This document shows positions 7,978 to 18,164 of a DNA stretch of 64,000 bases, in pieces. A program made the position numbers and the translations under genes. This DNA is from Luteimonas sp. RC10 (lineage in GTDB: Bacteria; Pseudomonadota; Gammaproteobacteria; Xanthomonadales; Xanthomonadaceae). The stretch is from positions 97,067-161,066 of the forward strand of contig NZ_JACHYJ010000009.1 in the NCBI RefSeq assembly GCF_014192745.1. The letters are read 5' to 3'. The notes below the pieces were generated by a model. It saw only the letters and a program-made list of their open reading frames with translations. It had not been told where the DNA came from and searched no databases. How positions within the stretch are numbered: position 1 is the first letter of the stretch; each line of letters opens with the position of its first letter.

Positions 7978-8730
7978 GTGCGTTCGCTGATCCGGCGCCT
8001 GTTCAAGGGCGCCCCGCCCCCCGTCCCCGATGCGGACTGGGCGGCCATCCGCAATCAATTGCCCTGGGTCCACGCGCTCGACGACGCACGCGCGGCGCGG
8101 CTGCGCACGCTCGCAGCGCACTTCCTGCACCGCAAGACCATCACCCCGGTCGCCGGCCTGGCGCTGGACGCGCGCGAGCGGTTGCTGCTCGCGACGCTGT
8201 GCTGCCTGCCGCTGCTCGAGTTCGGCGACGAGGGCCTGCACGGCTGGTCGCAGCTGATCGTCTACCCCGATGCGTTCCGGGTGAACCGCAGCCACGTCGA
8301 CGCCGCCGGCGTGATGCACGAGTGGGACGACGAATTGATCGGCGAAGCCTGGGAAAGCGGGCCGCTGGTGTTGTCGTGGGCCGACATCCAGAGCGACATC
8401 GCCGAGCCGGACGGCGGCTTCTGCGTGGCCGTGCATGAGATGGCGCACAAGCTCGATGCACTCGATGGCGTGCTCGACGGCACCCCGCCGCTGCCGCGCC
8501 CGTGGCAACGCGCCTGGGCGCAGGATTTCCAGCGCGCGTTCGATGGCTTCGTCGCGCGCGTCGACGCCGGGCACGACACCGCGCTCGACCCCTACGCCGC
8601 CGAGGCGCCCGAGGAATTCTTCGCCGTCTGCAGCGAGTACCACTTCAGCGCGCCGGCGTTGCTGCGCGACACGCTGCCCGAGGTCGCCGCACACCTCGAA
8701 CGCTTCTACGGTCCGTCGCCGCTGGCGTAG
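7978..8730 (+). CDS. mtfA: MtfA family zinc-dependent peptidase
   Basis: A 250-residue soluble protein with the M90 zinc-peptidase signature VHEMAHKLD (HExxH, residues about 154-158) and the conserved downstream acidic motif AEAPEEFFAVCSEYHF, which supplies the third zinc ligand region. E. coli MtfA (265 residues) binds the glucose repressor Mlc and has aminopeptidase activity; whether Mlc exists here is unknown. I chose the GTG at 7978, since longer frames overlap the upstream secreted protein in another frame. It forms a probable two-gene unit with that protein. Confidence 0.9.
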   Translation: MRSLIRRLFKGAPPPVPDADWAAIRNQLPWVHALDDARAARLRTLAAHFLHRKTITPVAGLALDARERLLLATLCCLPLLEFGDEGLHGWSQLIVYPDAFRVNRSHVDAAGVMHEWDDELIGEAWESGPLVLSWADIQSDIAEPDGGFCVAVHEMAHKLDALDGVLDGTPPLPRPWQRAWAQDFQRAFDGFVARVDAGHDTALDPYAAEAPEEFFAVCSEYHFSAPALLRDTLPEVAAHLERFYGPSPLA

Positions 8731-8771
8731 CCGACGTCGGCGCCGCGGCCAAACGTCGCCGCCGATACCAC

Positions 8772-10217
8772 TCAGAAACCCGGCGGCAACCGCACCGAGA
8801 AGCAGGCCCCGCCCAGTTCCTCCGAGCGCCCGACGTGCAGTTCGCCGCGGTAGCTGTGCACGATGTCCTGCACGATCGACAGGCCGATGCCGTGGCCCTG
8901 GACGCGCTCGTCGCCGCGTACGCCCCGTTGGAGTACCGTCGCGACGCGATCGGGCGGAATGCCGGGACCGTCGTCCTCGACCACCAGTACCAGGCCCGGC
9001 CGCCGGTTGGGCGCGGTGTCGCCCGAACGCACCGTCAGCAGCACGCGTGAACGTGCCCACTTGAAGGCGTTCTCGAGCAGATTGCCGAGCAGTTCCTGCA
9101 GGTCGCCGGGTTCGCCGTGGAAGCGCGCCGCCGCGTCAATCTCGAACTCGCAGACTGCGCCCTTGGCGGCGTAGATCTTCTCCAGCCCGCGCACGATCTG
9201 CTCGGCATGCGGCTCGATCTCGATCGCGGCCGAGAACAGTTGGTGGCCGCTGGAGGCCGCGCGCGCGAGCTGGTAGGTCACCAGGTCGGTCATGCGCTGC
9301 AACTGGGTCTCGACCTCCTCGCGCAGTTCGGCCTCGCCGGTACCGGCGTCGAGCCGCGAGCGCAACACCGCCAGCGGCGTCTTGAGGCTGTGCGCCAGGT
9401 CGGACATCGTGTTGCGCTGACGCGCGAGGTGTTCGCGCTCGCTTTCGATCAGCGCATTGATGCTTTCGGTCAGCGGCAGCAGCTCGCGCGGATGCTGCAT
9501 GCCCATGCGGTCGGCCTGGCCGCGCTGCACGCGCACCAGTTCGTGTTCGACCCGCCGCAACGGCCACAGGCTCCAGCGCACGATCAGCGCCTGCAGCAGC
9601 AGCAGGATCATGCCGGCGATGCCGAGGTTGACCCACAGCGCGGCGCGGAAGACCCGCACCTGGCGCGGCACGATGCCGGCGTCCTCCATCACATAGATGG
9701 TGTAGGCGAACTCGTCGTCGGTGCGCGTCTCCTCCGGCGACCACAGCAGGCCCAGCCCGTAGCGATAGACCTCGCCCGGCGAGCCGTCGCTGCGCACGAT
9801 CGGCAGCGGGCCTTCGAACTTCTCCTCGCGCGCGCCGAGCATGGTCGCCTCGGGCAACTGCGGGCCCGACGCCGAACGCGAGGCCCAGGTGCCGCTGGGC
9901 AGCACCACCTCGGCGTACAGGCCGCTGCCTGGGCGCAGGAAGCGGTCGTCGGGCGGCGACTCGGACGGCAGGTAGATCTCACCGCCGCGCAGGAACTCGA
10001 TATCGCCGGCGTAGGCATAGACATAGTTGCGCAGACGCTCACGCTGGCCTTCGCTGGCAACGTCGATGAACGCCCGGTCGAGCGCATAGCCGGCCAGCGC
10101 CAGGAACGCAAGCAGGCCAATACTGGCCGCCAGCAACTGGCGCGCCTGCAACGAGCGGGGGCGCCACCGCGAGGGGCGCCGCACCTTGGTCTTGGGACGT
10201 CGGGACTCAGCAGGCAT
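8772..10217 (-). CDS. phoQ: PhoQ-like sensor histidine kinase
   Basis: Inner-membrane sensor of a two-component system. In 481 residues: TM1 at about 27-47, a periplasmic sensor region 48-192 rich in acidic residues (for example SPGEVYRYGLGLLWSPEETRT), TM2 at about 195-215, a HAMP-like linker, HisKA with H276 in MSDLAHSLKTPLAVL, and an HATPase domain with LLGNLLENAFKWA (N box), DDGPGIP (G1) and GHGIGLSI (G2). The basic 25-residue N-terminal tail is cytoplasmic. It follows phoP by 77 bases. PhoPQ responds to low divalent cations, acid and cationic peptides in relatives; the ligand here is not shown by sequence. Confidence 0.9.
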   Translation of the reverse strand: MPAESRRPKTKVRRPSRWRPRSLQARQLLAASIGLLAFLALAGYALDRAFIDVASEGQRERLRNYVYAYAGDIEFLRGGEIYLPSESPPDDRFLRPGSGLYAEVVLPSGTWASRSASGPQLPEATMLGAREEKFEGPLPIVRSDGSPGEVYRYGLGLLWSPEETRTDDEFAYTIYVMEDAGIVPRQVRVFRAALWVNLGIAGMILLLLQALIVRWSLWPLRRVEHELVRVQRGQADRMGMQHPRELLPLTESINALIESEREHLARQRNTMSDLAHSLKTPLAVLRSRLDAGTGEAELREEVETQLQRMTDLVTYQLARAASSGHQLFSAAIEIEPHAEQIVRGLEKIYAAKGAVCEFEIDAAARFHGEPGDLQELLGNLLENAFKWARSRVLLTVRSGDTAPNRRPGLVLVVEDDGPGIPPDRVATVLQRGVRGDERVQGHGIGLSIVQDIVHSYRGELHVGRSEELGGACFSVRLPPGF

Positions 10218-10294
10218 GACGGCTCACGGGCGTGGACTGCGGCCCGGATGCGTGACGGCAACGGGCCGGAAGGCGCGACTGCCGATCGCGCCGC

Positions 10295-10981
10295 TCACCC
10301 CTCGCCGTTGCGCGGAATCGCGAACCGGTAGCCACGGCCGCGCACGGTCTCGATCGGCTTGAGCGCGCCGTCGGGATCGAGCTTCTTGCGCAGGCGGCCG
10401 ATGAACACCTCGAGCACGTTGGAATCGCGATCGAAGTCCTGCTGGTAGATGTGCTCGGTCAGATCGGCCTTCGAGACCAGTTCGCCGGCATGCATCATCA
10501 GATACTCCAGCACCTTGTACTCGTAGCTCGTCAGGTCGACGTTCTTGCCGTCCACACTGACCGTCTGCGCGGCAAGATCCAGCATCACCGTGCCGCATTC
10601 GAGCGTCGGCTTGCTCCAGCCCGCCGCGCGGCGGACCAGCGCATTGATGCGTGCGAGCAGTTCCTCGACGTGGAAGGGCTTGACCAGGTAGTCGTCCGCG
10701 CCCTGCTTGAGACCATCGACCTTGTCCTGCCAGCTCGAGCGCGCGGTCAGGATCAGCACCGGAAACTGCTTGCCCTCCTCGCGCAGCGCCTTGATCAGCT
10801 CCATGCCCGACATCTTCGGCAGCCCCAGGTCGATGATGCCCACGTCGAACGGCACTTCGCGGCCCATGTACAGGCCCTCTTCGCCGTCCTGGGCGGCGTC
10901 GACGGCAAAGCCTTCGCGCTTCAGCCGGGCGGCAAGGGTCTCACGCAGGGGAGCTTCGTCTTCGACGAGCAGGATTCGCAT
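10295..10981 (-). CDS. phoP: PhoP-like OmpR-family response regulator
   Basis: A 228-residue DNA-binding response regulator. The receiver domain has VEDEA (7-11), phosphoacceptor D51 in IIDLGLPKMSGME, the T of LTAR, and K in DYLVKPF. The winged-helix domain (about 125-225) has the OmpR/PhoB recognition region ELVSKADLTEHIYQQDFDRD, then SNVLEVFIGRLRKKLD. The length equals xanthomonad PhoP (about 227). The ATG at 10981 is preferred; the longer frame to 11077 runs into the upstream gene. It lies between a PepSY-like gene (58 bases upstream) and phoQ, all on one strand. Confidence 0.94.
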   Translation of the reverse strand: MRILLVEDEAPLRETLAARLKREGFAVDAAQDGEEGLYMGREVPFDVGIIDLGLPKMSGMELIKALREEGKQFPVLILTARSSWQDKVDGLKQGADDYLVKPFHVEELLARINALVRRAAGWSKPTLECGTVMLDLAAQTVSVDGKNVDLTSYEYKVLEYLMMHAGELVSKADLTEHIYQQDFDRDSNVLEVFIGRLRKKLDPDGALKPIETVRGRGYRFAIPRNGEG

Positions 10982-11039
10982 GGGGTCAACTCCGGTCGAA
11001 CGGCCGGACCGGCCGTGAATTGGGGGCGAGAATGCTGGA

Positions 11040-11414
11040 TCAATCGTCGTCGCCGCGTGCACGGGCGTCACGCCCACGCTGCTGCTGCGGATCGTCGACG
11101 TACACCCGGACCCGGCCGCTATCGTCCATCACCTTGATGCGATTGACGTCGCGGCCATCGGCATGCATCCGCTCCACGCTGAGCACCCGGCCCCGCGTCG
11201 TGCGTTCGATCCGGCGGACCGAAGCGGACATGGAATCCTGGGCGCCCCGCGGGCCCACGTTCTGCCGCCCCCACGATGCCCGCATGTCGGGCCCGCTGCG
11301 GGCGTCTCCCAGTGGCGGGCCCTCTTGCGCCCGCACCGTCACGGCCGCGCCCGAGGCGCAGAACGCCACAGCGAGCAGGATCAGGGAAGTGGGTCTGGAC
11401 GACGGGGCAGGCAC
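11040..11414 (-). CDS. Periplasmic PepSY-like protein upstream of phoP
   Basis: A 124-residue exported protein. The GTG at 11414 is chosen because AAGGAG sits 5 bases upstream, and it gives a clean signal peptide (VPAPSSRPTSLILLAVAFCA, cleavage near VRAQ). The ATG at 11456 would add 14 unrelated residues. The C-terminal half, RRIERTTRGRVLSVERMHAD plus GRDVNRIKVMDDSGRVRVYVDDP, matches the alpha-beta-beta PepSY fold (helix, then I/V-rich strands, then VxVYVDxxTG-like end). PepSY proteins often act as periplasmic modulators or inhibitors of sensors and peptidases. Its position first in the phoP-phoQ unit suggests a role in PhoQ signalling (inference). Confidence 0.75.
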   Translation of the reverse strand: MPAPSSRPTSLILLAVAFCASGAAVTVRAQEGPPLGDARSGPDMRASWGRQNVGPRGAQDSMSASVRRIERTTRGRVLSVERMHADGRDVNRIKVMDDSGRVRVYVDDPQQQRGRDARARGDDD

Positions 11415-11591
11415 GGCCGCTCCTTGAGCGTGGGTCGGCGGACTAATGCATGGCATGGTCGGGCGAAGGCGGTGAATCCGTCCTTAACTTTTCGTTGACA
11501 AGGCTGTCTGTGTTCAGCTTCGAAGGGGGTCCGATCATGTCCGGATTCGCCCGAGGGTGCAACGCCGACCTCTCGATCCGTTGCCGAGGAA

Positions 11592-12572
11592 TCAGGCCGG
11601 CACCGCAGTCGCCTCCAGCGCCTGCTCGACCACCGCCCAGTCGGCGCCCGGCCGGTGCGCACCCTCGCTGAGGATCTGCCGGAAGCGCCGACCGCCTGGC
11701 TGCCCGTGGAACAGCCCCAGCACATGCCGCACGACATGTTTGAGCGCCACGCCCTCGGCCAGGCGCGCCTCGATCCAGGGACGCAACGCCCGCAGCAACG
11801 CCTCACGCGGCTGTTCCACCCGCCCCCACAGCGCGGCATCGAGCCGGTGCAGCAGATAGGGATCGTGGTAGGCGGCGCGGCCCAGCATCACGCCGTCGAC
11901 CTGCCCCAACTGCTCATGCGCCGCCTCCAGCGTCGCAATGCCGCCGTTGACCACGACCGGCAGCGCCGGGCGCTCGCGCTTGAGCCGCCACGCCCAGTCG
12001 TAGCGCAGCGGCGGGATGTCCCGGTTCTCCTTCGGCGACAGCCCCTGCAGCCAGGCATTGCGCGCGTGCACCACCACCATCGACGCACCGGCGGCGACCA
12101 CACCATCGACGAACGCGGCAAACGCACCGTAGTCGTCGTCGTCGTCGACCCCCAGCCGGCACTTCACCGTGACCGGCACCGGGCTGGCGGCCACCATCGC
12201 CGCAACACAGTCGGCGACCAGCGTCGGCTCGCGCATCAGGCAGGCGCCGAAACGCCCGGCCTGCACGCGGTCCGAGGGGCAACCGCAGTTGAGGTTGATC
12301 TCGTCGAACCCATGCTCGGCAGCAATCGCCGACGCCTGCGCCAGCAAGGCGGGGTCGCTGCCGCCCAGTTGCAGCGCCAGCGGCGCCTGCTCGGGCGTGG
12401 CCGCCAGCAATCGCGCGCGGTCGCCGTGGATCACTGCGTTGGCATGCACCATCTCGGTGTACAGGCGTGCGCCGGGCGCGAGAATACGGTGGAACTGCCG
12501 GCAATGAACGTCGGTCCAGTCCATCATCGGGGCAACCGAGAGCCGCAGGGCGTCGGATTCGAAAGCGTGCAT
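11592..12572 (-). CDS. dusA: tRNA-dihydrouridine(20/20a) synthase
   Basis: FMN-dependent reduction of U20/U20a in the tRNA D-loop. The 326-residue protein has the TIM-barrel DUS domain with LSVAPMMDWTDVHCRQFHR near the N-terminus, YTEMVHANAV, LQLGGSDPALLA, the catalytic cysteine motif INLNCGCPSDRV, VKCRLGVDD, VVHARNAWLQGLSPKENRDIPPL, and VVNGGIATLE for flavin binding. The C-terminal helical domain has HVLGLFHGQPGGRRFRQIL, which identifies DusA rather than DusB/C. Monocistronic; the intergenic DNA on both sides shows no other gene. Confidence 0.96.
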   Translation of the reverse strand: MHAFESDALRLSVAPMMDWTDVHCRQFHRILAPGARLYTEMVHANAVIHGDRARLLAATPEQAPLALQLGGSDPALLAQASAIAAEHGFDEINLNCGCPSDRVQAGRFGACLMREPTLVADCVAAMVAASPVPVTVKCRLGVDDDDDYGAFAAFVDGVVAAGASMVVVHARNAWLQGLSPKENRDIPPLRYDWAWRLKRERPALPVVVNGGIATLEAAHEQLGQVDGVMLGRAAYHDPYLLHRLDAALWGRVEQPREALLRALRPWIEARLAEGVALKHVVRHVLGLFHGQPGGRRFRQILSEGAHRPGADWAVVEQALEATAVPA

Positions 12573-12819
12573 ACGGATTTTCCGTGGGGGGCTGCGACGG
12601 GCCGGCTATGCCACCGGCGCGGGCGTCGCGCGAGGCCCGTCGTGTCGCGCGGGCCGTGCAGGGCCGGCCATTGTGCGCCCCCACGCCTGACGCCTCAAAC
12701 GCCGCCCTCTGAACGACCGGGGCGGTGTCTCTACGCGCGGGCGCCGCGACGCTGCGGATGCAGGCGCGTTGCGATGCTGCGCGGCGATCGCGCCGCAGGC
12801 GCGCTTGAGGGTCCGTTCG

Positions 12820-13152
12820 ATGGTGTTCGTGTTGCTGTTCGCCGCGCTGCTGGTCGTCTGGAGCCTGGGTGCGGTATTGCTGTGGCGCGATACGCGGCGC
12901 ACCAGCGACGCGCTGGCCTGGGTCACCGGGCTGCTGGCGCTGGCGACTGCGGCGGCGTTCGGGGCCGGGCTGGTCGGGCTCGTGCGCCACGGCGACTGGG
13001 AGGCGCTGACGACCGCGCAGGCGCTGCACGCGGTGCTGGGCGAAGGCAACCTGGCGCTGCGGCGGTCGGAATGGGGTTGGCTCAACCGGCTGTCGGGCGT
13101 CTACCTCGGGCTCGATCTGGGCTGGACGCTGCTGATGCTGTGCGCAGCGTAG
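12820..13152 (+). CDS. Three-helix hypothetical membrane protein
   Basis: A 110-residue protein of unknown function. Hydrophobic segments are at about residues 2-21 (VFVLLFAALLVVWSLGAVLL), 32-51 (WVTGLLALATAAAFGAGLVG) and 91-109 (SGVYLGLDLGWTLLMLCA), with a soluble loop rich in charged residues between the second and third. The start at 12820 has a GAGGG site about 7 bases upstream; an in-frame ATG at 12769 would add 17 residues. No partner gene: flanked by dusA (divergent) and glgX (convergent). Confidence 0.6.
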   Translation: MVFVLLFAALLVVWSLGAVLLWRDTRRTSDALAWVTGLLALATAAAFGAGLVGLVRHGDWEALTTAQALHAVLGEGNLALRRSEWGWLNRLSGVYLGLDLGWTLLMLCAA

Positions 13153-13276
13153 TTCGCGTCAATCGGCTTCTGGTCGGCGCGTGCGCAGCGACGGCGCGCG
13201 GCGCGCCGCGGCCGCCCGAAGCACGGTTGACCATCGGTCCCGATCCTTGGCGGCTCCGCAGCCGGCGCTGTGCCGC

Positions 13277-15468
<2,192 letters not shown>

Positions 15469-15469
<1 letters not shown>

Positions 15470-15660
15470 CAGCGCGGCATCCCGGCGGCGTGTTCGATGT
15501 TCTCGCGCTCGGCCTGCAGTTCGGCATCCACCAGCCGCTCGGCCATCGCCCAATGACGCAGCGATGCACCATCGGGGCGGCCTTCGGCCTGCCAGATCTC
15601 ACGCGCGAGCTCCCGGATCCGGGCGGTGCGCTGCTGTTCGTCCATTCTCGTTCGACTCAT
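15469..15660 (-). CDS. DUF2934 small protein inside the glg-tre operon
   Basis: A 63-residue basic/acidic protein (MSRTRMDEQQRTARIRELAR, then EIWQAEGRPDGASLRHWAMAERLVDAE). The pattern IRELAxExWxAEGRPxGxxxxHWxxAE is the DUF2934 signature. No enzymatic motif is present; it is predicted to be two helices with a conserved GRP turn. Its ATG overlaps the treY stop by four bases (ATGA), and its own stop overlaps the glgX start by one (TGATG), so it is translationally tied to both. DUF2934 proteins often sit near glycogen genes in other bacteria (recollection), but no function is established. An internal ATG at 15645 is an alternative start. Confidence 0.88.
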
Positions 15661-18164
15661 CGTTCGGCGGTGAGCACCGCCAGAGGAAACTGCGACCACA
15701 GCGCCGTGAGCCGATGCCGCCCGCCTGCCACGACAGTGCCGGCGATCGCATCGCGCCAGCGGCCATCGGGAAGCACGATCGACGTCGCATTCCAGAACCG
15801 GGGAATCCATGCCGGCGTGCCCCCCTCGACCCAGGACAATCCGAACGCGCGCGGCACCAGCACTATCAGCGCATCGCCGTCATGCCGTCGTGTACATCCA
15901 AGCACCCGATCGGCTGCATCGCCGTCGGCGTACAGCGGGGCATAGTCGCCGTGTGCGAACAGCGCCGGGTGCGCATGACGCAAGGCCAGCAGACATCGCC
16001 ACAGCCAGGCCTTGGGCCGCCCCTCGCGCCAGTCCGCAACGGGTGCGCGGTCGTCGGCCAGCCACGCGCGGCGCTGGTCGAAGTCCACCGCACGTCGATT
16101 GTCGGGATCGACCAGCGACAGATCCCAGCCCTCGCAGCCCTGGTACAGGTCCGGCACGCCTGGCGCGCACAACTGCAACGCGGCCTGCGCGAGACCGACG
16201 ACCGCGCCCGGTGCAGCCAAACGCTCGGCCGCCTGCGCGAGCACCGCGCGCGCGCTGTCGTCGGCGAGCGCGCAACCGAGCAGCGCCGCCGCCGCGGCCT
16301 CGTAGTCGGCATCGGGCCGCGTCCACGACGAGCGCAGCTTGGCTTCACGCAAGGCCTTGACCTGCCAGGCGGCGACGCGCTCGCGCAAGTGCGCGATGCC
16401 GGCACTGTCGTCGGCGCGCAACGTGAGCGGCCAGGCGCCGACCAGCGTCTGCCACAGCATCGCGCGGTCGCCACCATCGACCGCCGCGCAGACTTCGACC
16501 AGCGAGGACTCGACATCGGCCACGACATCCGCCCACCAGGTGGGTTCGGCGCTCAGCAGCGCCAGCCGCGCCCGGACATCGGCGCCGCGCTTGTGATCGT
16601 GGGTCGAGGTCGCCAGCAGCGCCCGCGACCCACGGCGGGCGGCGGCGGCATGGAAGTCCTCGACCGGCAGTGCCAGATGCTGCGGGTGGCTGCCGACCTC
16701 GTTGCGCGAGAGCAATACGCCGTGGCGATAGAACGCGGTGTCCTCGACCGATTTCGCATTGAGCGGCGCAGAGAGGTGTTCGCAGCGCAGGCGCAGTGCG
16801 CGCGAGGCCGCGCCCGGACGTTGCAAGGCCTCGAGCAGCGCATCGACCGCGGCCGCCAGCACCGGATCGTCGTCGCGCGCGAGCGCGCGCTGCGCGGCGG
16901 CCTGCCAGCGCGCCAGGTCGTCGGCGTCGAAGCCGCCCGCATGTGCATAGGTCCGGTAGACCGGGAATTCGCACAGCACGGCGGCCAGCGCCCGGCGCAG
17001 CGCCGGCGTTCCCAGTTCGCGCAACGCGGCGTCGCCGGCGACCACGGCGTCGAGCGCGCGACCGGCCCGGTCGGTTTCCGCCGCCAGCGCCCGGTCCAGT
17101 TGCTGGTGGCGCGCCAGTCGTTCCTCGGCAGCGAAATCGCCGCTGCGTCCGCTGGCCGCACGCCATTGCGCCTGCAGCGCGGCCTCGCCCTCGCCGGCAT
17201 GCAGGACGCCGGCGACCTGGTCCATGAAGTCGTAGCCGGTGGTGCCGTCGCAGGCCCAGTCGGCAGGCAGCCCCTCGCCCGGCGCGAGGATCTTCTCGAC
17301 CAGCAACACTGGTCGCTCGGGCCCCGTGCTCGCCGCATCCAGGGCGCGGCGCAGGCGCCGCAGGTAGCCGCGCGGGTCGGCCAGGCCGTCGACGTGGTCG
17401 ATACGCACGCCATCGATCGCACCCTCGGCCAGCAGCCGCAGCGGCAACGCATGCACCGCGTCGAAGACCGGCACGTGTTCGATCCGCAGCGCCACCAGCG
17501 AAGTGATGTCGAAGAAACGCCGGTAGTTGACGCGATCGAAACCCGTGCGCCACCACGCCAGCCGGTAGGGCTGCGCCAGTGCGAGCGCCTCGAGCCGCGC
17601 CGGGTCGGCATTGCAGGCGGCGCACCAGGCGGCGCGGTCGCCTTCCGGCGCGCCCGTCACCGGGAATGGCACCGCGTGATGCACCAACACCGGGCCGCGC
17701 GCACCATCCTCGACCTGCAACACGCCATCGGCGATGGCGGCGCGCAGCGGGCGGTCGAGCACCGGCAGCCACAGGCGGCCTTCGCGACCGGGCGCGCGCC
17801 AATCGATGTCGAACCAGTCCGCGTGGCGCGACGCACGCCCCTGGGCGAGCACGTCCCACCACCACGGATTGTCCGCGTGCGTGGCCATGTGGTTGGGCAC
17901 GATGTCGAGCAACAGGCCCAGGCCGGCGTCACGCGCAGTGCGCACCAGCCGCGCGAAGCCGGCCTCGCCGCCGAGCTCGGGGTTGAGACGGGTGGGATCG
18001 ATCTGGTCGTAGCCGTGCGTCGAGCCGGGCACCGCCATGCCGACCGGCGACAAGTAGAGGTGACTGACGCCGAGCGCGGCGTAGTAATCGACTTGCGCTG
18101 CGGCCGCATCGAAGCCGAAGTCGGCATGCAGTTGCAGACGGGCGGTCGCACGCAGCGCGGTCAT
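15657..18164 (-). CDS. treY: Malto-oligosyltrehalose synthase
   Basis: GH13 enzyme that isomerises the reducing-end alpha-1,4 bond of malto-oligosaccharides to alpha,alpha-1,1, making maltooligosyltrehalose for TreZ. The 835-residue protein starts MTALRATARLQLHADFGFDA, with YLSPVGMAVPGSTHGYDQID, DIVPNHMATH, nucleophile Asp in DGVRIDHVDGLADP, Glu in LLVEKIL, a TSTHDHKRGADVRAR loop (family: STHDTKRSEDVRAR), and VPDLYQGCE near the C-terminus. Length is within the family range (700-860). Of two in-frame ATGs (18170, 18164), the second is 7 bases from AAGGA and overlaps the malQ stop by four bases, so it is preferred. Confidence 0.95.
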   Translation of the reverse strand: MTALRATARLQLHADFGFDAAAAQVDYYAALGVSHLYLSPVGMAVPGSTHGYDQIDPTRLNPELGGEAGFARLVRTARDAGLGLLLDIVPNHMATHADNPWWWDVLAQGRASRHADWFDIDWRAPGREGRLWLPVLDRPLRAAIADGVLQVEDGARGPVLVHHAVPFPVTGAPEGDRAAWCAACNADPARLEALALAQPYRLAWWRTGFDRVNYRRFFDITSLVALRIEHVPVFDAVHALPLRLLAEGAIDGVRIDHVDGLADPRGYLRRLRRALDAASTGPERPVLLVEKILAPGEGLPADWACDGTTGYDFMDQVAGVLHAGEGEAALQAQWRAASGRSGDFAAEERLARHQQLDRALAAETDRAGRALDAVVAGDAALRELGTPALRRALAAVLCEFPVYRTYAHAGGFDADDLARWQAAAQRALARDDDPVLAAAVDALLEALQRPGAASRALRLRCEHLSAPLNAKSVEDTAFYRHGVLLSRNEVGSHPQHLALPVEDFHAAAARRGSRALLATSTHDHKRGADVRARLALLSAEPTWWADVVADVESSLVEVCAAVDGGDRAMLWQTLVGAWPLTLRADDSAGIAHLRERVAAWQVKALREAKLRSSWTRPDADYEAAAAALLGCALADDSARAVLAQAAERLAAPGAVVGLAQAALQLCAPGVPDLYQGCEGWDLSLVDPDNRRAVDFDQRRAWLADDRAPVADWREGRPKAWLWRCLLALRHAHPALFAHGDYAPLYADGDAADRVLGCTRRHDGDALIVLVPRAFGLSWVEGGTPAWIPRFWNATSIVLPDGRWRDAIAGTVVAGGRHRLTALWSQFPLAVLTAER

